Shown in pieces: positions 7,246 through 15,895 of a stretch of 64,000 nucleotides of DNA. Under the pieces are notes generated by a model, which saw only the letters and a list, made by a program, of their open reading frames with translations, searched no databases and was not told where the DNA came from. Position numbers and translations under genes: made by a program. Origin of the DNA: Tenacibaculum todarodis (lineage in GTDB: Bacteria; Bacteroidota; Bacteroidia; Flavobacteriales; Flavobacteriaceae); contig NZ_CP018155.1 of assembly GCF_001889045.1 (NCBI RefSeq), positions 677,001 to 741,000 on the forward strand, read 5' to 3'. How positions within the stretch are numbered: position 1 is the stretch's first letter; each line of letters starts with the position of its first letter.

Positions 7246-8526
7246 ATGGCAACATCAGAAGTTAAAAAGTCATTTTTAAAGAAATTAATTACAATTATTT
7301 TAGGCTTTGGTCCAGGGATTTTTGCAATTGGTTATACTATAGGTACAGGAAGTGTAACTTCCATGCTTGTAGCCGGAAGTACTTATGGTATGCAGTTGTT
7401 ATGGGTTTTACTTTTAAGCTGTCTGTTTTCTGGAGTTTTAATGTTTGCGTATGGTAATTATGCTTTAATTACTGGGGAAACTGCGCTTTATAGTTTTAAA
7501 AAACATATAAAAGGAGGTAAATTACTAGCCCTTTTAGTAATTGTGGGAGTTTCTGTTGGACAATGGGGTTCGCTTATGGGAATTTTAACAATTTCGTCCA
7601 ATATGCTTTATGAAATATTTGCTATTAATTTTGAAGGACTTCGAAGTTATGAGTATATAACCGTTTTAGCTATCGCAATTATTATTATAGCTGTTTTTTA
7701 CTCTGTAATGTTAGTTGGTAAATATAGTTTCTTTGAAAAAATACTAGTTGTTTTTGTTACTTTTATGGGGTTGTCTTTTATTGTATCCTTATTTTTTGTG
7801 CAACCATTACCAATGGAAGTTGTACAAGGATTAATACCTAGTATTCCAGATGTTCCAGGAGGAAAAATGATGGTAGCAGCATTTGTAGGAACTACAATGG
7901 CAGCAGCTACATTTTTGTCTAGACCTTTATTTGTAAAAGGTAAAGAATGGGGTATTAAAGATTTAAAAAGACAGCGTAAAGATGCTATTACAGCAGCAAT
8001 ATTAGTGTTTGTTATTAGTGGAGCAATTATGGCAGTTGCAAGTGGAGCTTTATTTCATCAAGGAACTCCAGTAGTAAAAGTTTTAGATATGGCAAAACCA
8101 CTAGAACCAATTGCTGGGAGTTTTGCAGTAGCAATCTTCTTTTTTGGAACACTTAGTGCTGGTTTGTCTTCTATTTTTCCATGTTTATTAATTGCACCTC
8201 TTTTGGTTGCAGATTACCAATCGGGTACTTTAGATACAAATTCTAAACAATTTAGAGTAATAACAGCAATAGCTTGTTTAGTTGCTTTAATTGGACCCGC
8301 TTTTTTTGGAGGAAAACCTATTGTAGTTCAAATTTTATCGCAGGTATTTAATGTATTTGTATTGCCAATAGTTGTTATGGGGATTATTCTTTTAGTGAAT
8401 AATAAAAAAATAATGAAAGGATATAAAACAAGTCTTTTTGTAAATATTGGTCTGTGTTCAGCTTTTTTGTTTTCATGCATTATATCATATACAGCTGTAA
8501 TAGGTTTAATAGATAAATATTTATAG
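7246..8526 (+). CDS. Nramp-like transporter lacking the metal-binding motifs
   Basis: 426 residues with about eleven hydrophobic segments and the Nramp start FGPGIFAIGY. In true Nramp metal carriers helix 1 continues with DPGN and helix 6 carries a MPH-type motif; here these read GTGS (in GYTIGTGSVTSM) and AAA (in GTTMAAATFLSRP). All metal ligands are therefore missing. The gene sits 17 bases after the kinase-dehydrogenase fusion and 11 bases before the GntR gene, inside a sugar-acid operon, so uptake of gluconate, an uronate or a keto-deoxy sugar acid across the inner membrane is the best guess. The fold relation is seen; the substrate is inference. Confidence 0.7.
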   Translation: MATSEVKKSFLKKLITIILGFGPGIFAIGYTIGTGSVTSMLVAGSTYGMQLLWVLLLSCLFSGVLMFAYGNYALITGETALYSFKKHIKGGKLLALLVIVGVSVGQWGSLMGILTISSNMLYEIFAINFEGLRSYEYITVLAIAIIIIAVFYSVMLVGKYSFFEKILVVFVTFMGLSFIVSLFFVQPLPMEVVQGLIPSIPDVPGGKMMVAAFVGTTMAAATFLSRPLFVKGKEWGIKDLKRQRKDAITAAILVFVISGAIMAVASGALFHQGTPVVKVLDMAKPLEPIAGSFAVAIFFFGTLSAGLSSIFPCLLIAPLLVADYQSGTLDTNSKQFRVITAIACLVALIGPAFFGGKPIVVQILSQVFNVFVLPIVVMGIILLVNNKKIMKGYKTSLFVNIGLCSAFLFSCIISYTAVIGLIDKYL

Positions 8527-8537
8527 TCTTTTTATAA

Positions 8538-9233
8538 ATGAAAATAAGTTTAATAGAAAATAATAGCAAGAAAGCAATACAGAACGATGTTATCTGTAAA
8601 ATTAGAGATTTAATAAACTCTAGAAAGTTAGAGCGTGGAGATAAACTACCTTCTGAGAGAATTATGTCTGAGAAATTTGATGTAAAGAGAAATCATATTA
8701 GAGAAGCAATACGTAAGTTAGAGTTTTATGGAGTATTAAAATCTATGTCTCAGAGTGGTACTGTTTTAGCAATTGGATTAACTGGTTTTAATGGTATCGT
8801 TGAAGAAATAATTTCACTAGATTCACCTTCTTTTAATGAACTTGTTGAAACAAGAATATCTTTAGAATTAAAAACAGTTTGGTTAGCTGCTCAAAGAAGA
8901 ACAGAAGAAGATTTAGAAAGAATAAAAGATGCGTTATATGCTTTTAAAGCTAAAATACTTAATGGAGAAGATTATTTAGAAGAAGATTTATTATTCCATT
9001 TAGCAATAGCAAAAGCTAGTAAAAATAGCACAATGATTACTTTAATGCTGTTGTTAACACCACCAATTCTTTCAACTTATGAAAGAGAAACAGTTTGTGA
9101 AGGAGATGTGGTAATTTCTGAAATAAAAAAACACGAAGATATTTATGATGCTATAGTGCTACAAGAACCTCAATTAGCAGTAGATATGATGAAAAAGCAC
9201 TTTTTTAAATTAACACAACACATAGAAAATTAA
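8538..9233 (+). CDS. GntR-family transcriptional regulator, FCD (FadR) subfamily
   Basis: 231 residues. Residues about 15-75 form the winged helix with KLERGDKLPSERIMSEKFDVKRNHIREAIRKLEFYGVL, the GntR signature. Residues about 90-220 are an all-helical FCD effector domain; DLLFHLAIAKAS, a mid-domain KKHEDIYDAI and MKKHFFKL place the acidic and His residues that commonly hold a metal and a carboxylate ligand. The regulator is encoded in the middle of the operon it probably controls, through the tandem palindrome at 5296-5321. FCD regulators usually release DNA when they bind a sugar acid or other organic acid. Confidence 0.88.
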   Translation: MKISLIENNSKKAIQNDVICKIRDLINSRKLERGDKLPSERIMSEKFDVKRNHIREAIRKLEFYGVLKSMSQSGTVLAIGLTGFNGIVEEIISLDSPSFNELVETRISLELKTVWLAAQRRTEEDLERIKDALYAFKAKILNGEDYLEEDLLFHLAIAKASKNSTMITLMLLLTPPILSTYERETVCEGDVVISEIKKHEDIYDAIVLQEPQLAVDMMKKHFFKLTQHIEN

Positions 9234-9267
9234 GATTAAATAAAATAGAAAATCAAATACGTAAAAC

Positions 9268-10362
9268 ATGAAAAAAAAAATCATTAAATCGATATCAACA
9301 TTCTTAATAGTAGGTTTAATACTATCATTAAATAGTTGTAAAAAAGAAGCAAAAAAAGTAGATGATAAAACAGCACAAAAAACTGTTTATGCAAGTGAAG
9401 TTATTCCATTTTTTGATCATTGGAAATTAGTTTTAGGAAATGGTGAAAATGCAGGAATTGCAAATAATTTTGAAAATAAAGAATTCTTTTACACTGAAAA
9501 TGATGCTGAAGGAAATTGGGTAGTTTTTAAAGCACCAAATGCAGGAAGTACACATGGAACTTCAAACAATACAAGAACAGAATTGGGGCAGATTAAAAAA
9601 TGGTACCCAAAAACGGCTAATGATAAATTATCAGCTACGCTTAAAGTAATGAATGTATCTGCAACAGGAGATGCTAGAGTTGCAGCTTCGCATGCTGTTG
9701 TTGTTGGACAAATTCATAGTGCAGATAAACATGAAAATGAGCCGTTAAAGATATTTTACAAGAAATTCCCAGGGCATACAAAAGGATCTGTTTTTTGGCA
9801 TTATGAAATAAATACAAAAGGTGAAGACAATTCTGGAAGATGGGATTTTTCAACAGCAGTTTGGGGAGATGATTTTTCTGTAGTTGGTGAAACTGAAGAT
9901 ACATATCCAGAGGAGCCTAAAGATGGTATTGCTTTAGGAGAAGAGTTTACTTATGAAATTGAAGTAAAAGATGGAATTATGAACTTGAAATTTACAAGTA
10001 AAGGTCATGAAACTAAAACATTTACTAAAAACTTAATAGCATCAGAATATACTACAAAAGCAGATATTCCTGAACAAACACAAAAATTGTTTGTACCAAT
10101 TGGTCAAGATGGTGTAGAACGTAAAGAGGCTTACACTGGTGAAGGTTGTTTCTTTAAATTAGGTGCTTACAATCAAACTAACGGAAAATCTCCAGAAGTA
10201 AATAGAAATTGGTGTTCAGGTGCAGAAACACATGGAGGAGACGTTCAAAAACAATATGCAGACGGAAATTATGCTGAGGTTTGGTTTAAAACGGCAAGTA
10301 TTAAAGTAAGTGATGCTTCTGTTTCAAATGAAGGGTATTTTAGTAAAAACGATCATAAATAA
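9268..10362 (+). CDS. PL7-family alginate lyase, lipoprotein
   Basis: 364 residues. A lipoprotein signal (ILSLNSC, Cys24) puts it on the outer or periplasmic membrane face. The PL7 hallmarks are in order: RTEL at 103-106, QIH at 148-150 and FFKLGAYNQ at 295-303, which hold the catalytic Gln, His and Tyr. Enzymes of this family cut alginate by beta-elimination, giving unsaturated oligouronates; QIH (rather than QVH) is linked to guluronate-containing substrates. The reading frame starts 34 bases after the GntR gene. No SusC/SusD pair and no PL17 exolyase are present, so this is not a complete alginate utilisation locus. Confidence 0.88.
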   Translation: MKKKIIKSISTFLIVGLILSLNSCKKEAKKVDDKTAQKTVYASEVIPFFDHWKLVLGNGENAGIANNFENKEFFYTENDAEGNWVVFKAPNAGSTHGTSNNTRTELGQIKKWYPKTANDKLSATLKVMNVSATGDARVAASHAVVVGQIHSADKHENEPLKIFYKKFPGHTKGSVFWHYEINTKGEDNSGRWDFSTAVWGDDFSVVGETEDTYPEEPKDGIALGEEFTYEIEVKDGIMNLKFTSKGHETKTFTKNLIASEYTTKADIPEQTQKLFVPIGQDGVERKEAYTGEGCFFKLGAYNQTNGKSPEVNRNWCSGAETHGGDVQKQYADGNYAEVWFKTASIKVSDASVSNEGYFSKNDHK

Positions 10363-10373
10363 TATAACACAAA

Positions 10374-11141
10374 ATGAATCAAAATAAATTAAACGGGAAA
10401 AATGTTCTTGTTACTGCTGGAGCACAGGGAATTGGAGAATCAATAACAAAGCATTTTATTGATAACGGTGCTAATGTTGCAATTCACTATTTTTCTAGTG
10501 CAGATACAGCAAATAAATTGGTAGAATATGCTGAAGGAAAAGGACAAAAAGCTGTAGCAATTAGTGGAGATTTAACTAAGGAAGCAGATGCAATTACAAT
10601 GGTTGATAAAACAATTGAAGCACTTGGTGGTTTAGATATACTAATTAACAATGCAGGTTCACTTGTTGCGCGTAAAATGCTAGGTGATATGGAAGCTGAA
10701 TTTTGGCACAAGGTTATGGATATTAACATGACTTCTATGATGTTTGTTACAAAAGCAGCAGTACCTTATTTAGTAAAAAATGAGAATAGTAGTATTGTAA
10801 ATTTGGCATCTTTAGCAGGGCGTAAAGGAGGTCATCCAGGATCTTTGGTCTATGCAACAAGTAAAGGAGCTATTTTAACATTTACAAGAGCTTTATCTAC
10901 AGAATTAGGTGGGCAAGGTGTTAGAGTTAATGCAGTTTCTCCAGGTCTTATCTTGGGAACTTCGTTTCATAACACACATACAACAAAAAAATCTGCTGCA
11001 GAAACTACTGCAGGTATTCCAATAAAACGAGCAGGTAATGCTGCAGATGTTGCAAGAGCAGTTTTATATCTTGCATCTGAGTATGATGGATTTATTACTG
11101 GCGCTACATTAGACATCAATGGTGGTGTTTACAATATGTAG
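10374..11141 (+). CDS. SDR oxidoreductase, probable 4-deoxy-5-keto-uronate (DEH) reductase
   Basis: 255 residues of the classical short-chain dehydrogenase type: nucleotide loop TAGAQGIG (first Gly of TGxxxGxG replaced by Ala), NNAG at 92-95, catalytic Ser146, Tyr160 and Lys164 (YATSK). It follows the alginate lyase by 11 bases and closes the operon. SDR enzymes reduce 4-deoxy-L-erythro-5-hexoseulose uronate, the monomer product of alginate lyases, to 2-keto-3-deoxygluconate, so this role fits the context. A gluconate 5-dehydrogenase-like activity would also fit the kinase and dehydrogenase of the operon. The choice between them is inference. Confidence 0.7.
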   Translation: MNQNKLNGKNVLVTAGAQGIGESITKHFIDNGANVAIHYFSSADTANKLVEYAEGKGQKAVAISGDLTKEADAITMVDKTIEALGGLDILINNAGSLVARKMLGDMEAEFWHKVMDINMTSMMFVTKAAVPYLVKNENSSIVNLASLAGRKGGHPGSLVYATSKGAILTFTRALSTELGGQGVRVNAVSPGLILGTSFHNTHTTKKSAAETTAGIPIKRAGNAADVARAVLYLASEYDGFITGATLDINGGVYNM

Positions 11142-11159
11142 TACTCAATCCATATTTTA

Positions 11160-11198
11160 AAAAAGCCTATGATTTAAAACTAAATCATGGGCTTTTTA
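11160..11198. terminator. Bidirectional intrinsic terminator
   Basis: A 16-bp stem (one G-T wobble) with a four-base AAAC loop, A-run on one side and T-run on the other, lies between the converging SDR and binding-protein genes. Confidence 0.85.
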
Positions 11199-11213
11199 TT
11201 TTTATAATAATTA

Positions 11214-12353
11214 CTATTTCATTCTTTCAAAGAAAGTAAACTCGTAATTTGGTAATAAACTTGGATGTGTAATTTTAATGATATCCTTTAAAACCAAATC
11301 TGGTCTAGTAGGAGCTAATTCAAAATAAATAACACCGCCAGTAGTTCCTTTTTTAAGGTTTGGAGTATATAAATTATCATTTTTAAAGGCATTAAAATTT
11401 GCATATTGTTTGTTGCTTTTTAATAATTGCTCTTTTGTTGAAAAATAACCAGGAGCAATCCAAAAATCTGCATTTTGAGCTTTATCTAAAACACTTTCAA
11501 AACTAATAGATAAACTTCCTTTTCCAGTAGTTTCTCTCCATAAATAATTAGTATTTGCATCCTGTAAATATTGGGCTACAAAACTATCACCAGCAGGTAA
11601 ATTCCAAATATCTTTACTCATAATTGCACCAGAAAGTATGCTGGGTTTTGTAGTTGCTTTTTTAGCAATTTCTTTGGCTTGTAAATATTCCTTTTCAATA
11701 TGATTAAAAATGCTGTCAGCTTCTTTTTCTTTGTTAAATAAAACCCCAAAAAACTTAATCCATTCTGCGCGTCCAAGCGGAGTTTCCTCTAGCCAATCAC
11801 CATTATAAATAACGCTAATACCAGCTTTATACAGTGTCATTAAAGATTTATCTGCGGAATTAACGCTATAACCAATAACTAATTCTGGTTCTAAATCTAA
11901 TAAGATTTCAGTGTTTAAGGAATTTTCTTTTCCAACTTCTTTTATTTTTCCTTCATTAATTAAAGCTCTTGTTTTGTTAGAAGAAATATATTTTGAATAT
12001 GGAAACCCAATAATAGATTCCTCTTCGTTTAACAACTCAATCATAGGAATATGAGTAGTTGAAGTAGCAACTATATTTTTAACCGGAACGTGAATATCAT
12101 TGCTATGAAATCCTTGAATTCTGCTTGTATCATTTTTTCTATCAATGATATCATGTATATATTCTCCGTCAGCATTTTTATAAGGAGATTTTATAACTAA
12201 CTTTCTAGAACCTCTTTCATCAATAATATCAAAACCTTTTGCATACTTAATTGTTGATTTGGTTTTAGGAATATCAATTTTAGATTTAACTTCTTTTTTA
12301 CAAGAAGCGAGCGAAAGTATACATCCGAAGAAAAGAATATAAAGTTGTTTCAT
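11214..12353 (-). CDS. Periplasmic substrate-binding lipoprotein, BtuF-like
   Basis: 379 residues with a lipoprotein signal (SLASC, Cys18). The body has the two-lobe type III binding-protein pattern: NIVATSTTHIPMIELLNEEESIIGFP, then NTEILLDLEPELVIGYSVNSADK and a C-terminal SFESVLDKAQNADFWIAPG. These proteins bring cobalamin, haem or ferric siderophores to an ABC importer. It is divergently transcribed from a TonB-dependent receptor that is under a cobalamin riboswitch, so B12 is the likely ligand. The riboswitch itself lies on the other strand and does not control this gene. No permease or ATPase gene is adjacent. Confidence 0.8.
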   Translation of the reverse strand: MKQLYILFFGCILSLASCKKEVKSKIDIPKTKSTIKYAKGFDIIDERGSRKLVIKSPYKNADGEYIHDIIDRKNDTSRIQGFHSNDIHVPVKNIVATSTTHIPMIELLNEEESIIGFPYSKYISSNKTRALINEGKIKEVGKENSLNTEILLDLEPELVIGYSVNSADKSLMTLYKAGISVIYNGDWLEETPLGRAEWIKFFGVLFNKEKEADSIFNHIEKEYLQAKEIAKKATTKPSILSGAIMSKDIWNLPAGDSFVAQYLQDANTNYLWRETTGKGSLSISFESVLDKAQNADFWIAPGYFSTKEQLLKSNKQYANFNAFKNDNLYTPNLKKGTTGGVIYFELAPTRPDLVLKDIIKITHPSLLPNYEFTFFERMK

Positions 12354-12393
12354 TATATAGATTAATTATTCAACAAGATTACAATTTTTAAAC

Positions 12394-12401
12394 TACATTT
12401 G
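12394..12401 (+). promoter_or_regulatory. -7 promoter element of the cobalamin riboswitch
   Basis: TACATTTG matches TAnnTTTG. The expected start, near 12406, is exactly where the closing stem of the riboswitch begins. Confidence 0.6.
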
Positions 12402-12405
12402 CGCC

Positions 12406-12578
12406 GATTTTGGTTTTGCATTCAATATTGTTTTGATGCAAATTAAAAGGGAAGTTGGTGTAAAACCAACGCTGTACCCGCAACTGTAAGCTATAAAGCT
12501 TGTAACTAATTCTTTAACCACTGTTTAAAACGGGAAGGTTTTGTTACAAGACGCAAGCCAGGAGACCTGCCAAAAATC
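12406..12578 (+). ncRNA. Cobalamin (vitamin B12) riboswitch
   Basis: The conserved core is clear: GGGAAGTTGGTGTAAAACC, then CGCTGTACCCGCAACTGTAA, and the B12 box GACGCAAGCCAGGAGACCTGCC at 12550-12571 (split here as GACGCAAGCC and AGGAGACCTGCC). GATTTTGG at 12406 and CCAAAAATC at 12570 make the closing P1 stem with one bulge. It lies in the 5' leader of the TonB-dependent receptor gene and should shut it off when adenosylcobalamin is plentiful. A weak hairpin (AAAACTTT with AAAGGTTTT) follows as possible expression platform. Confidence 0.95.
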
Positions 12579-12666
12579 AAACAAAAAGTAAAAAACTTTC
12601 GGGATAAAGGTTTTGGTACGTTGTACTTATTTTTTCCTGATTTTAATTAAATCAAATTTATTAAAA

Positions 12667-14598
12667 ATGAAAAAACAATTAGTAATTGTTGGTTTATTGG
12701 CATGTAGTTTTGCTAATAACAATGTTTTTGCTCAAGAGAAGCAAGAAAAATTAGATGAGGTTGTTGTAACTGCCACAAAGTTTAATTTGAAAAAAGAAAA
12801 TACAGGTAAGGTTATCCACAAAATTACTGCTGAAGAGTTAGAAAACAACGCAGGTAAAACAGTACTTGATGTATTAAATACTATTGTTGGTATTGATGTA
12901 AGAGGCGTAAATACAAATCCTACAGAACCTAAAAGTGTGTATGTAAGAGGAGGTAGAAATAGGCAAGTTTTAATTTTAATTGACGGTGTTCCTGTTTCAG
13001 ATGCTTCAGCAATTAGTCAAGAATATGATTTACGTTTATTGTCTTTAAATCAAATTGAAAGTATTGAGGTTTTAAAAGGAGCATCTTCTACATTATACGG
13101 AAGTGGTGCTGCAACTGGTGTTATTAATATCATCTTAAAAAAAGCATCTAAAGATAGAGTAACAGTTGGTTTAGAAAGTAGTTTAGAGACTAATAATACT
13201 GCTAATTCTAGTGGATTTAAAGCGGCTACTTATCAATACAGTGCTTCTGTAAATGGTACCGTTGGAGGTTTTAACTTTGTAACAATGTTAGGTGCTACAG
13301 AAACTTACGGAATGTCTTCTGCTAAAAGTAATACTGCTTCAGATTTTGAAAGCGATGCTTTTACAAGTGAAAACGGATTGTTAAAATTAGGATATAACTT
13401 TAATAAAAAAGTTGCTGTTGAAGCGTTTTTTAATTATGATAAATTCGATTATGATTTTGATGCAGGTGCTTTTAGTGATAGCGATGTAAATACTGGAGAT
13501 CAAGAACAATATCGTTATGGAATTCGTCCAAGTTTTAAATATAATAATGGAGAATTGTATGCATTAGTTTCATTAAATAAAATTACCAGAAACTTAAATC
13601 AGTTTAACTCTTTTGGAGGAACTTTAGATGCGTATGTTTTTGAAGGAAACAGTGTTAATTTAGATGTTGTAAATAAATACGATTTTAAGAACACTGGTAT
13701 TCAGTTAATTGCAGGTTTAAATTACCAAAACCATACAAATAACTCTGTAACTCCTTTTGCTACTATAGATAAAGATGTTGCAAAATTTAATACAATTGAT
13801 CCATATGTATCTGCGGTTTATATTTCTGATTCAGGTTTAAGTGTTAATGTTGGTGGTAGATTAAACATGCACAGTGTTTATGATAATCATTTTGTATACG
13901 ATGGAAACGTTGCTTATTCAGTTCTAAAAGATGAAAATAAATCTGTTAAGTTATTAACTTCTTATAGTACAGCTTTTATAGCGCCAAGTTTATATCAATT
14001 ATATGATGGTTTTTCTGGAAATTTAGATTTAAAACCAGAATCTAACAAAACATTTGAAATTGGTACAGAAGCTACTTTTAAAGACTTTTTAGAATTAAGT
14101 GTTGTATACTTTAATAGAAAAGAAGAGGATGCTATTATTTATGATAATACTACTTTCAAATATGGTAATGCTTCTTCTGATGCAAATGGAATTGAAGTTA
14201 GTACAAGTGTTAAGCCAATTAAAGATGTAAGAGTTAATGTAGGTTATACGTATGTTGATAAAGACACTACGGAAGATTTTGATGATTATATTCCTAAGAA
14301 TAAATTAGTTGCAAGTGTAGATGTTTCTTTGTTGAAAAACACATTCTTTAACCTTACCTATAAAAATGTAGGAGAGCGTTCTATTTATGATAGATACGGA
14401 AGTTTTGGAACTGCTGGAGACAATGTAATTTTAGATAATTATAATCTATTAGATTTTAATGTAAACTATAAAGCTTTTGATAATAAAATTATGTTTTTTG
14501 GTGCTGTAACTAACTTGCTAAATGAAGATTATAGCGATGTTTTAGGATACAATACTAAAGGTGTAAACTATAAATTAGGTTTTAGATTACAATTATAA
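12667..14598 (+). CDS. btuB: TonB-dependent outer-membrane receptor, cobalamin type (BtuB)
   Basis: 643 residues from the ATG at 12667; the extra 18 residues from an upstream TTG lie in the riboswitch leader and precede the signal peptide, so they are rejected. Residues 1-24 are a signal peptide ending NVFAQ. The TonB box region reads LDEVVVTATKF, followed by the plug domain (VLNTIVGIDVRG, SVYVRGGRNRQVLILIDGVP, IESIEVLKGASSTLYGSGAATGVINI) and a 22-strand barrel ending YKLGFRLQL with terminal aromatic/hydrophobic pattern. Control by a cobalamin riboswitch identifies the cargo as B12 or a related corrinoid. Single gene followed by a strong terminator. Confidence 0.93.
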   Translation: MKKQLVIVGLLACSFANNNVFAQEKQEKLDEVVVTATKFNLKKENTGKVIHKITAEELENNAGKTVLDVLNTIVGIDVRGVNTNPTEPKSVYVRGGRNRQVLILIDGVPVSDASAISQEYDLRLLSLNQIESIEVLKGASSTLYGSGAATGVINIILKKASKDRVTVGLESSLETNNTANSSGFKAATYQYSASVNGTVGGFNFVTMLGATETYGMSSAKSNTASDFESDAFTSENGLLKLGYNFNKKVAVEAFFNYDKFDYDFDAGAFSDSDVNTGDQEQYRYGIRPSFKYNNGELYALVSLNKITRNLNQFNSFGGTLDAYVFEGNSVNLDVVNKYDFKNTGIQLIAGLNYQNHTNNSVTPFATIDKDVAKFNTIDPYVSAVYISDSGLSVNVGGRLNMHSVYDNHFVYDGNVAYSVLKDENKSVKLLTSYSTAFIAPSLYQLYDGFSGNLDLKPESNKTFEIGTEATFKDFLELSVVYFNRKEEDAIIYDNTTFKYGNASSDANGIEVSTSVKPIKDVRVNVGYTYVDKDTTEDFDDYIPKNKLVASVDVSLLKNTFFNLTYKNVGERSIYDRYGSFGTAGDNVILDNYNLLDFNVNYKAFDNKIMFFGAVTNLLNEDYSDVLGYNTKGVNYKLGFRLQL

Positions 14599-14623
14599 GT
14601 TTAGGGAAAGTTAGTCTAGAGAA

Positions 14624-14668
14624 AGAAAAAAAGCAGTTAAGAAGAAATTCTTAACGGCTTTTTTTTAT
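14624..14668. terminator. Bidirectional intrinsic terminator
   Basis: GCAGTTAAGAA and TTCTTAACGGC pair around GAAA, with A-run before and T-run after. It serves both btuB and the converging gene whose stop codon it overlaps. Confidence 0.85.
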
Positions 14669-15177
14669 AATAATTTTTTAACTTCTCGTTTTATAAATTG
14701 AGCAGCAATAGCTGTAGCATCCTCATCTTTAAAAACATCAATTAGAACATTTTCTCTTAGCTCTTTAGCGTTTTTAGCTTTTTCTGCTGTATTTCTTATT
14801 TTATTGATAGTGATATTCTTAGCAGCTAATATAGCTTTCCAACTTTCATCAGAAATATAAAGCTGTTGTACCATATTGTGTTCATACTCTTGTTCAATAT
14901 TAGCAATTAAAAGATTAGCGTAAGCAGTTGCATCATCTCCAATAGGTGCTATTCTTAACAATAATTTACTAGGGTTTAATCGTTCACAAAACAATAATAA
15001 ACGCTCGTAAGCCTGTAATTTTAAAGGTAAACTTTCGCGTTTTTTTTCAATTAAAGCATTAAGTTTCTTTTCGTTATTATCTTGACTAATGAATTGACTT
15101 AATATCATATATGCTACAAAACCTGTAACTGCTGCTGGTAATGCATATGCCAATCCTTCTATAATTTTATCTTCCAT
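14665..15177 (-). CDS. Conserved flavobacterial membrane-anchored protein (possibly DUF7935)
   Basis: 170 residues. One N-terminal transmembrane segment (about 6-27, YALPAAVTGFVAYMIL), then a soluble helical domain with KRESLPLKLQAYERLLLFCERLNPSKLLLRI and IANIEQEYEHNMVQQLYIS. I recall this pattern from a conserved family of unknown function in Flavobacteriia, tentatively DUF7935. The cytoplasmic helical part may assist protein-protein contacts, but no function is known. It follows the DUF3307 gene by three bases and is the last gene of a three-gene operon with SatD. Confidence 0.7.
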   Translation of the reverse strand: MEDKIIEGLAYALPAAVTGFVAYMILSQFISQDNNEKKLNALIEKKRESLPLKLQAYERLLLFCERLNPSKLLLRIAPIGDDATAYANLLIANIEQEYEHNMVQQLYISDESWKAILAAKNITINKIRNTAEKAKNAKELRENVLIDVFKDEDATAIAAQFIKREVKKLL

Positions 15178-15180
15178 AAT

Positions 15181-15891
15181 TTAATTTACTAAGTGCGAAT
15201 ATAACATTCCTGTAAAAATTGCCAAGGCAAAACTTAAAAGTGTTCCAATTAAAATGTATTCGGTTAATTTTCTGTCTTTTGCTGAAGATAAATCTCCAAA
15301 TCTAAAAACCGATTTTGCTGCCAATAAAAATCCAACGCCTTCCCAATGATTTGCCATCACAAAAATAAAGACAAATAAACGTTCTAAAATACCAATATAC
15401 CTTCCTGCTTTTGCTAAAGACTCATCGTTATCTTCATTTGCTTCTGGATTCCATTGTGTAATAATTATTTTTATAATTACTGATGAAACGTAGGTTACAA
15501 ATACAATTGAAGCTAAAAGAAGTAGATTTTTCTCTGTAAAAAACTCACTTAAATCTGTTGAAAAAGGTTTGTAAATATACGTTGCAAGCGCAAGTATAAA
15601 TACATGCAAAGCTTGGTCTACAAAAAATAACCAACGTTTGTTTTTTTCATTTTGAAGATATATTTTTCCTACATCAAACAAGAAATGTGTTATTAATATT
15701 AAGAAAACTCCGCCAATAAATGCTGTGTTAAACTGTAAAATAACTAACAATAAAATTGCATGAATAGCAATGTGTAAGTATAATTTAGAGGATTTTATTT
15801 TGTTTTTTTCTTTGTGTTGCACCCAACTTTCAGGTTGTAAAACAAAATCACCTATTAAATGAGCAATTAAAAATTTAAGGAATAAAATCAT
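15181..15891 (-). CDS. DUF3307 domain membrane protein
   Basis: 236 residues with about six hydrophobic segments. The N-terminus FLIAHLIGDFVLQPESWVQHK is the DUF3307 signature (H-x-x-x-D and Q-P), followed by HIAIHAILL and THFLFDVGKIYLQ, where His and Asp recur in the membrane. Function unknown. In Bacteroidota the family is commonly paired with SatD, as here: the SatD stop is four bases before this start. The conserved acidic and His residues in membrane helices are reminiscent of metal-dependent membrane hydrolases, but this is only an impression. Confidence 0.82.
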   Translation of the reverse strand: MILFLKFLIAHLIGDFVLQPESWVQHKEKNKIKSSKLYLHIAIHAILLLVILQFNTAFIGGVFLILITHFLFDVGKIYLQNEKNKRWLFFVDQALHVFILALATYIYKPFSTDLSEFFTEKNLLLLASIVFVTYVSSVIIKIIITQWNPEANEDNDESLAKAGRYIGILERLFVFIFVMANHWEGVGFLLAAKSVFRFGDLSSAKDRKLTEYILIGTLLSFALAIFTGMLYSHLVN

Positions 15892-15895
15892 TTTT

